44,090 bases of DNA from JACVRW01 sp035705985 (lineage in GTDB: Bacteria > Actinomycetota > Thermoleophilia > Solirubrobacterales > Thermoleophilaceae), in assembly GCA_035705985.1 (NCBI GenBank), contig DASSVP010000205.1:1-44090 (forward strand), read 5' to 3'. The position numbers and the translations under genes were made by a program. Within the stretch, counting starts at the first letter, position 1; every line of letters starts with the position of its first letter. This document shows positions 1 through 8,516 of this stretch, in pieces. The notes under the pieces were generated by a model that had not been told where the DNA came from, did no database searches, and worked only from the letters and a program-made list of their open reading frames with translations.

Positions 1-54
1 AAGCGCCGCGAACATACCACTGAACAGGCCGCACACGCGCAGGTTCGGTTCCCT

Positions 55-84
55 CTGGCACAGGTGTCATGCATGCCATAGGCT
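55..84 (+). promoter_or_regulatory. putative mce operon promoter with palindromic operator
   Basis: A -35-like CTGGCA (55-60) and a -10-like TAGGCT (79-84) are separated by 18 bp. The spacer holds the near-perfect palindrome TGTCATGCATGCCA (65-78), with one mismatched pair. This is the position expected for a repressor operator. In mycobacteria, mce operons are controlled by GntR/FadR-type (Mce1R) or TetR-type (Mce3R) repressors; which regulator would bind here is unknown, and none is encoded in the window. The SD-like GGGGAGGAG follows at 91-99. Promoter strength and the start of transcription are inferred only from sequence. Confidence 0.4.
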
Positions 85-109
85 TCGAGCGGGGAGGAGT
101 GGAGCACTA

Positions 110-916
110 GTGGTACGAGCCGCAGCAGACCGGGTCTTCTTGCCGACCAAGAACCTGCTTGAGCAGGTCGGCGACATGATGATCCTGACCGGCAAGACGC
201 TGGTCTCCGCGCTGCGCCCGCCGTACCCGTACGGAACGGAGTTCGTGCAGCAGTTCCTGTTCATGCTGCGCCTCTGCTGGCTGCCGCTCACGATCTCGAC
301 GATCGCCTTCGGCTACGGCGCTCCGGGCCTCCAGGCCGGCAACTTCCTCGTCCTGTTCGGGGCGATCGACCGGCTCGGCGGCTTCTTCGTGCTCGCGTCG
401 ATCCGCGAGTTCGCCCCGTTCGTGACGGCGATCATCCTCGCCGGCGTCGGCGGCACCGCCATCACCGCGGACCTCGGCGCGCGCAAGATCCGCGAGGAGC
501 TCGACGCGCTCCAGGTGCTCGGCGTGGACCCGATCAAGAACCTGGTCGTGCCGCGCTTCCTGGCGCTCATGGTCGTGACCGGCCTGTTCAACATCTACGC
601 GCTGATCTTCGGAATCTTCGGCGGCGTCCTGGCAACGCTCACGTTCGACGCGCCCTTGGGGCCGTTCTTCGCCACCCTCCTCAACAACGCGAGCACCACC
701 GATCTCTGGGGGTCCGTGGTGAAGACCACGCTCTTCGGCGCGATCATCGCGATCGTCTCCTGTTACAAGGGGATGACTGCGTCCGGAGGTGCTGAGGGCG
801 TGGGGAGGGCGGTCAACCAAGGCGTGGTGATCGAGTTCCTCGGCATCTTCGCCTTCAACTACGTCTTCACCCAGACGCTGCTCGCCACCCATCCCGAGAT
901 CTCGGTGATCAAGTAA
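110..916 (+). CDS. yrbEA: YrbEA: MlaE-family ABC transporter permease of the Mce system
   Basis: 268-residue inner-membrane permease of the MlaE/YrbE family, forming with the next gene the transmembrane channel of an Mce lipid importer. About five to six hydrophobic segments are visible from residue 55 on, and the family core REFAPFVTAIILAGVGGTA followed by a GARKIREELDALQVLG-type stretch (MlaE coupling-helix region) is intact. The N-terminal amphipathic segment (about 10-45) is typical of actinobacterial YrbE proteins. The GTG start lies 10 nt after the SD GGGGAGGAG. The stop overlaps the next ATG by one base (TAATG). First gene of the operon. The substrate is not visible from sequence; mycobacterial relatives move fatty acids, mycolates or cholesterol. 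Confidence 0.93.
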   Translation: MVRAAADRVFLPTKNLLEQVGDMMILTGKTLVSALRPPYPYGTEFVQQFLFMLRLCWLPLTISTIAFGYGAPGLQAGNFLVLFGAIDRLGGFFVLASIREFAPFVTAIILAGVGGTAITADLGARKIREELDALQVLGVDPIKNLVVPRFLALMVVTGLFNIYALIFGIFGGVLATLTFDAPLGPFFATLLNNASTTDLWGSVVKTTLFGAIIAIVSCYKGMTASGGAEGVGRAVNQGVVIEFLGIFAFNYVFTQTLLATHPEISVIK

Positions 917-1716
917 TGGGCACCGGCTGGCTGTCGGTACCGCGCGACTGGATCGCCTCGTTCGGCGACATCGCCAAGTTCTGCGGCCGCGTCGTCGGCT
1001 CGGTCTTCAACGGCAAGGTCTTCCACTTCTTCGGCGAGGCGCTGCGGCAGGCCGGCATCCTGATCCTCGGATCGGCGCTCGTGATCTGGGGCCTCGCGTT
1101 CATCCTCGGGCTCCAGTGCGGCATCGAGGGCGCATACTTCAACCGCTCGGTGGGCGCCCCCGCGTACGCGGGCGTGTTCAGCGCGTGGTGCGACCTGCGC
1201 GAGATCATGCCCTACGCCTTCGGCTACATGATGTCGGCCAAGGTCGGCACGGGTCTCGTGGCCGAGATCGGCGCCATGCGGATCTCGGACGAGATCGACG
1301 CGCTCGAGGTGATGGGCATCAACTCGCTCGTGTTCCTGTGCGCCACGCGCCTGCTGGCGGCCTGGATGGTGCTGCCGTTCATGTACATCGCGGCGGTCGG
1401 CGCCGGTTTCTTCGCGAGCTATCTGGCGGTGGTCGAGCAGATCGGCGAGGTGTCCTCGGGAGGCTTCTTCCTGATCTTCTGGATGTTCCAGAACCCGCCC
1501 GACCTCTTCTACAGCCTGATCAAGGGCATGACGATGGCGACCGTCATCGTGCTGGTCGGTTGCTACTACGGGTACAACGCGAGCGGGGGGCCGGTGGGAG
1601 TCGGCACCGCGACGGCGAAGTCAATGGTGTTGAACACGGTGATGGTCCACCTCGTGGGAATGGTGGGGACGCAGATCTTCTGGGGCTCGAATCCACGAGC
1701 ACCGATAGGCGGGTGA
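916..1716 (+). CDS. yrbEB: YrbEB: second MlaE-family permease of the Mce system
   Basis: 266-residue MlaE/YrbE-family permease, the partner of YrbEA. It keeps the family signature: SAKVGTGLVAEIGAMRISDE followed by IDALEVMGINS (about residues 104-135), which forms the cytoplasmic coupling region contacting the ATPase. Hydrophobic segments flank it at about 50-75, 145-175 and 200-260. The order yrbEA-yrbEB-mceA-F is the canonical actinobacterial mce order, except that here an ATPase gene intervenes. ATG start overlapping the upstream stop by one base implies coupled translation. The segment GYNASGGPVGVGTATAKSMV near the C-terminus matches the conserved C-terminal motif of the family. Confidence 0.93.
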   Translation: MGTGWLSVPRDWIASFGDIAKFCGRVVGSVFNGKVFHFFGEALRQAGILILGSALVIWGLAFILGLQCGIEGAYFNRSVGAPAYAGVFSAWCDLREIMPYAFGYMMSAKVGTGLVAEIGAMRISDEIDALEVMGINSLVFLCATRLLAAWMVLPFMYIAAVGAGFFASYLAVVEQIGEVSSGGFFLIFWMFQNPPDLFYSLIKGMTMATVIVLVGCYYGYNASGGPVGVGTATAKSMVLNTVMVHLVGMVGTQIFWGSNPRAPIGG

Positions 1717-1723
1717 GGGAGAG

Positions 1724-2725
1724 TTGAGCGAGGAGCGCAGGGAAGAGGAGCAGGCGCAGGAGCGCCGGCACGATGACGAGGCGGACACGCGTCCGCTCGA
1801 CGCGCAGGACTGGGAAGGAACGCGCGGAGAGCAGCAGCAGGAGGAGCGCGACGAGGCCCGGGAGGAGCCGGAGGCGGCGAGGTCCACCGGCGAGATGACC
1901 CACGAGCGGGGCTCGCAGGCCGAGGCCGACGAGTACCAGTGGCATACCGGCAGGAAGCGCGAGCACGGCTCGGACGACGCCGTCGAGTTCATCGACGTCG
2001 TCAAGGCATTCGGCCGCAATCGCGTCCTGAACGGGCTGAACCTCGGCCTGCCGGACAACCAGATCTCGATGATCCTCGGGCCCTCGGGAACCGGCAAGTC
2101 CGTGTGCATCAAGCACATGGTCGGCCTGCTCTACCCCGACGAGGGCGACGTGATCGTGCACGGCGAGTCGGTGCCGGACATGGCCGACGAGGACCTCTTC
2201 GAGATGCGGAAGAAGTTCGGCGTCCTGTTCCAGGACGGCGCGCTCTTCGGCTCCATGAACGTCTTCGACAACACGGCGTTCCCGCTGCGCCAGCACACCG
2301 ACAAGGGCGAGGACGAGATCCGCGAGATCGTGGACCGGCGCCTCAGCGAGGTCGGCCTGGCCGCCGCGGCGGAGAAGATGCCGAACGAGCTCTCGGGCGG
2401 CATGCGCAAGCGAGCGGGGTTCGCCCGCGCGCTCGTGCTCGACCCCGACATCGTGCTCTTCGACGAGCCCGATTCGGGCCTGGACCCGGTGCGCACCGCG
2501 CTTCTGTGCGAGCTCATCATGGAGGTGCACGAGGAGAACGGCGGCGCGTACTGCGTGATCACGCACGACATCATGTCGGCGCGGCGCGTCGCGGATTACA
2601 TCGCGATTCTCTGGAAGGGCAGGATCGTCGAGTCTGGCCCGGCGAGCGAGCTCTTCAATTCCGACAACCAGTTCGTAAGGCAGTTCTTGTCCGGGGAGGC
2701 GCAGGGCCCCCTCGGCATGGAGTAG
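1724..2725 (+). CDS. Mce-associated ABC ATPase (MlaF/MceG type) with acidic N-terminal extension
   Basis: Energises the Mce transporter. The nucleotide-binding domain spans residues about 86-325: Walker A GPSGTGKS (119-126), Q-loop Gln170, signature LSGGM (223-227), Walker B IVLFDEPD (243-250) and H-loop His281. The C-terminal GQFVRQFL-like segment (here NQFVRQFLSG) is typical of MlaF/Mkl proteins. In mycobacteria the single MceG is encoded away from the mce operons; here it sits between yrbEB and mceA. Residues 1-85 are an unusual low-complexity extension rich in Glu, Arg, Asp and Gln. The TTG start at 1724 leaves 7 bp after yrbEB. The next good start (ATG 1895) would leave about 180 bp empty inside a tightly packed operon, so the extension is probably real. 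Confidence 0.88.
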   Translation: MSEERREEEQAQERRHDDEADTRPLDAQDWEGTRGEQQQEERDEAREEPEAARSTGEMTHERGSQAEADEYQWHTGRKREHGSDDAVEFIDVVKAFGRNRVLNGLNLGLPDNQISMILGPSGTGKSVCIKHMVGLLYPDEGDVIVHGESVPDMADEDLFEMRKKFGVLFQDGALFGSMNVFDNTAFPLRQHTDKGEDEIREIVDRRLSEVGLAAAAEKMPNELSGGMRKRAGFARALVLDPDIVLFDEPDSGLDPVRTALLCELIMEVHEENGGAYCVITHDIMSARRVADYIAILWKGRIVESGPASELFNSDNQFVRQFLSGEAQGPLGME

Positions 2726-2777
2726 TTAGACGGCGCGCCGAAACGCGCTCTGGGAGGCGCCGGTCGACTGACCGCGC

Positions 2778-4172
2778 TTGGACTCGAATAAAAGAGAGGG
2801 AAGGACTCGCGAGCCGCTCCAAAGCGAGCGTGGCTCAACCGCGGCACGCATCCTCGCGCTCGCGGCGCTGATCGCTGCGGTCGCGCTGGCGGCGCTCGCG
2901 ATGTTCGGGGGCGGCGAGCGCTACAAGGTCAGAGCGGTGTTCGAGAACGCCGGCCAGCTCGTGCCGGGCAACCAGGTGCGCGTGGGCGGCCAGCCCATCG
3001 GCACGATCTCCGAGATCGAGCTCGACGACGCCGCGAACGCGGTCGTGACGATGGAGCTGACGGACGCGGTCACGCCTCTGCACGAGGACACCACGGCCAC
3101 GATCCGGGCCGCCTCGCTCTCGGGCATCACCAGCCGTTACATCTCACTGAAGCCGGGCCCCAACGACGGCGACGAGATCGAGGACGGCGGGCGGATCGGC
3201 ACCGACCAGACCACCTCGCCGGTCGACATCGACGTGCTGTTCAACGCGCTCGACGAGAAGACGCGCGGGGGGCTGCGCGACTTCATCCGCGGCTCCGGAA
3301 CGCAGTACGACGGGCGCGGCGAGGAGTCGCGCGAGAGCATTCGCTACTTCGGCCCCTTCCTGGCCAGCACCACGCGGCTCACCGAGGAGCTCGCGCTCGA
3401 CGAGGAGATCCTGGCGCGGTTCGTGGAGGACGGCGCCGACACGGTGTCCGCGATCGCGGAGCGCCGCGGCGACCTCACCGAGCTGGTCAGCAACACAAAC
3501 ACGGCGATGCGCGCGATTGGCGACGAGAGCGCGTCGCTCCAGCGGGCGCTCGAGCTCCTCCCCGACACGCTCCGCAGGGCGAACACCACGTTCGTGAACC
3601 TCCGGAACACGCTCGACGACCTCGACAAGCTGGTCGCCGAGTCGAAGCCGAACACAAAGGAGCTCGCTCCGTTCTTCCGCGCACTCCGCCCGCTCGTGCG
3701 CGACGCCCGCCCGACGATCGCGGACCTGCGCGACCTGATTCGCTCGCCCGGGCCGAACAACGACCTGATCGAGCTGACGGCGAAGCAGCCGCGGCTGGCC
3801 CGGCTGACGGCCACCGTCTTCCCGCGCGCGATCCGGCTGATGGACCGGACCGACCCGGTGATCGAGTACGCCCGCGGCTACACCCCCGACCTGGCGGCGT
3901 GGCTCACGAAGTTCGGGCAGGCGGCCGCCTACTACGACGCGAACGGCCACTACGCGCGCGTGATGCCGGTGTTCAGCCCGACGAACCTCGACCGCGACGA
4001 CTACCGGCTCGTGGGCGTCAGCCCCGAGGACCGGCTGAACGGCTTCGAGCGCGGCACGCGCCCGACCTGCCCCGGGGGCGCGACGCAACCGGCGCCCGAC
4101 GGCTCGTCGCCGTGGCCGTTCAGGGGCTGTGACCCGAGCAGCGGGCCCCCGTCGGAGGATCCGCCGGGCTGA
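2778..4172 (+). CDS. mceA: MceA: Mce/MlaD-domain lipid-transfer protein 1
   Basis: 464-residue protein with one N-terminal membrane anchor (about 23-43) and one MCE (MlaD) domain (48-127, YKVRAVFENAGQLVPG to ISLKPG), followed by a long, mostly helical region (about 150-370) and a disordered Pro/Gly-rich tail. Mce proteins assemble as a hexameric tube that carries lipids across the envelope. The TTG start is the only start codon after the in-frame stop at 2769-2771. No convincing SD lies close by (GGGAGG is about 22 nt upstream), so initiation may depend on coupling or be weak. It ends in a 1-bp overlap (TGATG) with mceB. Confidence 0.9.
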   Translation: MDSNKREGRTREPLQSERGSTAARILALAALIAAVALAALAMFGGGERYKVRAVFENAGQLVPGNQVRVGGQPIGTISEIELDDAANAVVTMELTDAVTPLHEDTTATIRAASLSGITSRYISLKPGPNDGDEIEDGGRIGTDQTTSPVDIDVLFNALDEKTRGGLRDFIRGSGTQYDGRGEESRESIRYFGPFLASTTRLTEELALDEEILARFVEDGADTVSAIAERRGDLTELVSNTNTAMRAIGDESASLQRALELLPDTLRRANTTFVNLRNTLDDLDKLVAESKPNTKELAPFFRALRPLVRDARPTIADLRDLIRSPGPNNDLIELTAKQPRLARLTATVFPRAIRLMDRTDPVIEYARGYTPDLAAWLTKFGQAAAYYDANGHYARVMPVFSPTNLDRDDYRLVGVSPEDRLNGFERGTRPTCPGGATQPAPDGSSPWPFRGCDPSSGPPSEDPPG

Positions 4173-5656
4173 TGCGGCGCTTCATCTACCTGGGTCTGAT
4201 CGTCGCGCTCCTGCCCTGGGTCGTGATCGGCATCGTCCGCGAGGCGACCGACGACGACACGCAGGACGCGTACCACGTGCGAGCGATCTTCGACAACGCG
4301 TCCACGCTCGTGCCGGGCGAGGACGTGAAGGTCGCCGGCGTGCCGGTGGGCGTCATCTCCGACCTGAACGTCACGCACGACAAGAAGGCGGCGGTCACGC
4401 TCCGGATCGACGACACCGGCTTCGTCCCGTGGAAGCGCGACGCGACGTGCGAAATCGGCTCGCAGGGGCTGATCGGCGAGAAGTTCGTGGACTGCGAGCC
4501 CGGGTCCACGTCCGCGCGGCCGCTCGCGGAGGTGGAGGAGGGCGACGCCGAGGGCGAGCACCTGCTGCCGGTCGCGCGAACCAGCTCCCCGGTGGACCTG
4601 GACCTCCTGAACAATGTCATGCGGCTGCCGTACCGTCAGCGCTTCGCGATCCTGCTGAGCGAGTTCGGCACGGGCCTCGCGGGCCGCGGCGAGGACCTGA
4701 ACGAGGTCATCCACCGTGCCAACCCCGCGCTCCGCGAGACCGACGAGGTCCTTAAGATCCTCGCGGACCAGAACCGTGTGCTGGCCCAGCTCGCGCGCGA
4801 CTCGGATCAGGCGCTTGGCCCGCTCGCGCGCGAGCGCGAGTCGCTCGCGGACTTCATCGTCCAGGCCAACGAGACCGGCGAGGCCACCGCGGAGCGGCGC
4901 GCCGACATCCGCCGCGGCATCCGCCTGCTGCCGGACTTCCTGGGCGAGCTCGAGCCGCTGATGGCGGACCTCGAGGACTTCACCGACCAGGGCACGCCGC
5001 TGCTCGCCGACCTGAACGCCGCCGCCCCCGCTCTCGGCCGTCTGATCGAGGCGCAGGGCACGCTGGCGGACGCCGGCCGTGAGAGCTTCCCGAGCCTCGG
5101 CGACGCCCTCGAGCGCGGCCGCCCGGCGCTGATCGACGCGCGGCCGCTGATCCGCGATCTGCGCAGGCTGGGCCGCGAGGCGGCGCCGGTGGCGGTGGAC
5201 CTCGACGAGCTCACGAAGAGCCTGAACGAGACGGGCGCGGTCGAGCGCCTGAATGACCTCGTCTACTACCTCGCGCTCGTCTCGAACGGCTTCGACGGGC
5301 TCGGCCACTATCTGCGCGCAGGGCTGGTGACGAACGTCTGCTCGAGCTATGCGCTCGAGGCCAGCCCGAGCTGCCGCTCGACCTTCTTCGACCCGTCCGC
5401 GGAGGCCGCGACGGCGAGCGGAGAGCCGCTCGCGGCCGCGAACGCCGAGGTCACGAAGGGGTCGGGCCAGGGCAGCGTGGCGCCCACGGGCAGCCTGCTC
5501 CAGGACCTCCTCGGCCAGGGTGGCGACCCGACCGTGGGCCAGCGCCGCGAGCAGAACCTCGAAGCTCTCCAGCAGCGCCACCGCCAGGGCCGCTCGCCGG
5601 CTCTCGAAGCGGCGGATCCCGCGCTCGAGTACCTGCTCGGCGGTGAGGAGGGATGA
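4172..5656 (+). CDS. mceB: MceB: Mce/MlaD-domain lipid-transfer protein 2
   Basis: 494 residues: anchor helix 5-22, MCE domain 34-112 (YHVRAIFDNASTLVPGEDVKV, ending VDCEPGS), then helical repeats of the kind that form the Mce needle (about 140-400) and a Gln/Arg-rich tail. The MCE domain holds a Cys pair (Cys93 and Cys108) that could form a disulfide outside the membrane; that is an inference. The region near 360-400 carries further cysteines. ATG start in a 1-bp overlap with mceA and ATGA overlap with mceC at the end, so all six Mce subunits should be made in fixed proportion. Confidence 0.9.
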   Translation: MRRFIYLGLIVALLPWVVIGIVREATDDDTQDAYHVRAIFDNASTLVPGEDVKVAGVPVGVISDLNVTHDKKAAVTLRIDDTGFVPWKRDATCEIGSQGLIGEKFVDCEPGSTSARPLAEVEEGDAEGEHLLPVARTSSPVDLDLLNNVMRLPYRQRFAILLSEFGTGLAGRGEDLNEVIHRANPALRETDEVLKILADQNRVLAQLARDSDQALGPLARERESLADFIVQANETGEATAERRADIRRGIRLLPDFLGELEPLMADLEDFTDQGTPLLADLNAAAPALGRLIEAQGTLADAGRESFPSLGDALERGRPALIDARPLIRDLRRLGREAAPVAVDLDELTKSLNETGAVERLNDLVYYLALVSNGFDGLGHYLRAGLVTNVCSSYALEASPSCRSTFFDPSAEAATASGEPLAAANAEVTKGSGQGSVAPTGSLLQDLLGQGGDPTVGQRREQNLEALQQRHRQGRSPALEAADPALEYLLGGEEG

Positions 5657-7080
5657 GCCCGCGCCGCGGACAGGCCGCGCTCACCGCCAGCCCGGTGCTC
5701 GTCGGCGCCGTGACGGTGCTCGTGACGATCGTCGCCGTCTTCCTCTCCTACAACGCGAACTCGGGCCTTCCGTTCGTGCCGACCTACGACCTCAAGGCCA
5801 ACCTTCCGAACGCGAGCCAGCTGGTGAAGGGCTTCGAGGTCCGGATCGGCGGCGCGCGCGTGGGCTTCCTCTCCAAGATCGAGCCGAAGAGGCGCGCGGA
5901 CGGGTCCGCCTACGCGCAGGTGACGATGAAGCTCGACAAGTCGATCGAGCCGCTGCCGGCCGACTCGACGCTGCTCGTACGCCCGCGCTCGTCGCTCGGC
6001 CTCAAGTACGTGGAGCTGACACCCGGCGAGGGCCGCGCCGGCCTCGCCGCCGGCACGGTGATCCCGGTGCGCCAGGCGCGCCCGGCGGTCGTGGAGCTCG
6101 ACGACCTGTTCGGCATGTTCGACGCAAAGACGCGCGTGGGCCAGCGGAACGCGCTCGACGGGTTCGGCGGCGGCTTCGCGGGACGCGGGCAGGACATCAA
6201 CACCGCGCTCCAGGCGTTCGTCCCGCTGCTCGAGGACCTCGAGCCGGTGGCGCGCAACCTCTCCGATCCGGACACGCGCCTCGACCGCTTCTTCGCCTCG
6301 CTGGCGCGCGCGGCCGAGGAGGCCGCCCCGGTGGCCGAGGAGCAGGCGTCGCTGTTCGTGAACCTCGACACCGCCTTCACCGCCCTATCCACGATCGCGC
6401 GGCCGTTTCTACAGGAGACGATCTCGGAGAGCCCGCTCACCGAGCAGGTGGCGATACGCGACTTCCCGCGACAGCGGCCGTTCATCCGCAACAACACGGC
6501 CTTCTTCAGGGAGCTCCGCCCCGGCGTGGCCGTGCTCCCGCACGCCGCTCCGATCCTCGCCGACGCCTTCGAGGCGGGCACCGACGTGCTCCCGCGGACC
6601 GTGCGGATGAACGAGGACCTCGCGGACGTGTTCGAGTCGCTCGCGGACTTCGGCGACGACCCGATGGTGCGCGCGGGCATCGACCAGCTCACGCGCCTGT
6701 CGAGCTCGCTCCGCCCGACGCTCCGCTTCCTCACCCCCGCCCAGACGACCTGCAACTACGCGTCGATCTTCCTGCGCAACGTGGCGAGCCTGCTCTCCGA
6801 GGGCGACTCGAACGGCAACTACCAGCGCTTCCTGGTGGTCTCGGCGCCGACCGATCCGATCACCTTCGAGAACGGGCCGAACAACGAGGGCGGGCCCTCG
6901 GAGGCGCCGGCCGACGGGCCCGGGCGGCACAACCACCTGCACGTGAACATGTACCCGAACACGGCCGCGCCGGGACAGGAGAACGAGTGCGAGAGCGGTA
7001 ACGAGCGCTACGAGGTCGGCCGGACCGTGATCGGGAACGTGTCCGGCAGCCAGGGCCTGAGGACGGACGGCCAGCCATGA
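5653..7080 (+). CDS. mceC: MceC: Mce/MlaD-domain lipid-transfer protein 3
   Basis: 475 residues with an anchor helix at 14-32, an MCE domain at 44-125 (YDLKANLPNASQLVKGFEVRI, ending VELTPGEG) and a long helical region to about 380. The C-terminal part contains the conserved TTCNYASIFLRN-type segment and a HNHLHVNMYPN His/Asn-rich stretch near 430-440. Similar segments recur in MceC-like proteins of Thermoleophilia as I recall them; their role is unknown. Starts in an ATGA overlap with mceB and ends in an ATGA overlap with mceD. Confidence 0.9.
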   Translation: MSPRRGQAALTASPVLVGAVTVLVTIVAVFLSYNANSGLPFVPTYDLKANLPNASQLVKGFEVRIGGARVGFLSKIEPKRRADGSAYAQVTMKLDKSIEPLPADSTLLVRPRSSLGLKYVELTPGEGRAGLAAGTVIPVRQARPAVVELDDLFGMFDAKTRVGQRNALDGFGGGFAGRGQDINTALQAFVPLLEDLEPVARNLSDPDTRLDRFFASLARAAEEAAPVAEEQASLFVNLDTAFTALSTIARPFLQETISESPLTEQVAIRDFPRQRPFIRNNTAFFRELRPGVAVLPHAAPILADAFEAGTDVLPRTVRMNEDLADVFESLADFGDDPMVRAGIDQLTRLSSSLRPTLRFLTPAQTTCNYASIFLRNVASLLSEGDSNGNYQRFLVVSAPTDPITFENGPNNEGGPSEAPADGPGRHNHLHVNMYPNTAAPGQENECESGNERYEVGRTVIGNVSGSQGLRTDGQP

Positions 7081-8516
7081 GGCGCGGCGGCCACAGCTCC
7101 CGCTTCACCGCGTTCCAGGCGGGGCTGATCGCGCTGATCGTGATCGTGGTCGGCGCCTGGCTCGGGTTCACGAAGGACATCCCGTTCACGACGCCGTTCC
7201 AGGTGAAGGTGGTGTTCGAGAACGCGCCGCCGATCAACGAGGGCCAGGCCGTCCGGATCGCCGGCGTCGACGTGGGACAGGTCTCGAAGGTCGAGCCGGC
7301 CGGCGGCGACTCACCCGCGGTGGTCGTGACCATGAAGCTGAAGGACGATGCGCTCCCGATCCACAGGGACGCGCAGGTGAAGGTGCGCCCGCGGCTGTTC
7401 TTCGAGGGCAACCTGTTCTTCGATATCCGGCCGGGGACGCCGTCGGCCGGCTCGCTCGACGACGGCGACACGATCCCGGCCTCGCAGACGTCCGCGCCGG
7501 TGCAGCTCGACCAGGTGCTCGGCACGCTCCAGACCGACACGCGCGAGGACCTCCAGAAGCTGCTGATCGGCTACGGCGACGCTCTCAACGGCGAGCCGAA
7601 GCCGGGTGAGGACGACGACCAGGATCCGGACACGCGCGGCGAGACGGCGGCCGAGTCGCTGAACGACTCGCTGGAGTACTCCGCCGACGCGCTGCGCGGC
7701 GGCGCCGTGCTGAACGACGCCACGCGCGGCACCGAGCTGCACGACCTCTCCAAGCTGATCGGAAGCCAGCAGAAGATCTTCGCGGCCCTCTCCTCCCGCG
7801 AGGGGCAGCTCAAGGAGCTCATCACCAACTTCAACACGACGATGGGCGCGCTCGCGTCCGAGGAGTCGAACCTGCGAGCGACGATCCGGGAGCTGCCGCA
7901 GGTGCTCGAGGCGGCGCGCCCGGCGCTCGACGATCTGAACGCTGCCTTCCCCTCCACGCGCGCGTGGGCGCTCGAGATGATCCCCGGCGTCCGCGAGACG
8001 CCCGCGACGATCGACGCGGCGTTCCCGTGGATCCGCCAGGTGCGCGCGCTGGTGTCGCCGGCCGAGCTGCAGGGGCTCGTGGACGACCTCCAGCCGGCCG
8101 TGAGCGACTTCGCGCAGTTCACGGACGGCCAGGTGGAGCTTCTGCCGGTGCTGGACGACTTCAACCGCTGCCAGCTCGAGGTGATCCTCCCCACGCAGGA
8201 GCAGCGCATCGACGACGGTGCGCTGTCCACGGGCCTGCGCAACTACGAGGAGTTCTTCCAGGCCACGGTCTCGCTGGCCGGCGAGTCGCAGAACTTCGAC
8301 GGCAACGGCAGCTACGTACGGATCCAGGGCGGCGGCGCCTATCCCGTCCAGACGCCGCCCGTCGGCATCGGCGGCCCGCTGCACTCCTCCGCGAGCGAGC
8401 AGCCGCTCGGCAGTCGCCCGGCGAAGGGCCAGAAGCCGCCCTACCGGCCCACGACGAAGTGCCACAGCCAGCCCGTGCCGGACCTGAGCGACGCCCCGAT
8501 CGGCGGTGGCCCGTGA
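7077..8516 (+). CDS. mceD: MceD: Mce/MlaD-domain lipid-transfer protein 4
   Basis: 479 residues: anchor helix 14-31, MCE domain 41-120 (FQVKVVFENAPPINEGQAVRI, ending FFDIRPG), an Asp/Glu-rich linker near 170-195 (PGEDDDQDPDTRGE), then a helical region to about 370 and a Pro/Gly-rich C-terminus. The acidic insertion directly after the MCE domain is not obvious in the other five Mce proteins here. ATGA overlap with mceC; its own stop TGA overlaps the GTG start of mceE (GTGA). Confidence 0.9.
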   Translation: MRRGGHSSRFTAFQAGLIALIVIVVGAWLGFTKDIPFTTPFQVKVVFENAPPINEGQAVRIAGVDVGQVSKVEPAGGDSPAVVVTMKLKDDALPIHRDAQVKVRPRLFFEGNLFFDIRPGTPSAGSLDDGDTIPASQTSAPVQLDQVLGTLQTDTREDLQKLLIGYGDALNGEPKPGEDDDQDPDTRGETAAESLNDSLEYSADALRGGAVLNDATRGTELHDLSKLIGSQQKIFAALSSREGQLKELITNFNTTMGALASEESNLRATIRELPQVLEAARPALDDLNAAFPSTRAWALEMIPGVRETPATIDAAFPWIRQVRALVSPAELQGLVDDLQPAVSDFAQFTDGQVELLPVLDDFNRCQLEVILPTQEQRIDDGALSTGLRNYEEFFQATVSLAGESQNFDGNGSYVRIQGGGAYPVQTPPVGIGGPLHSSASEQPLGSRPAKGQKPPYRPTTKCHSQPVPDLSDAPIGGGP

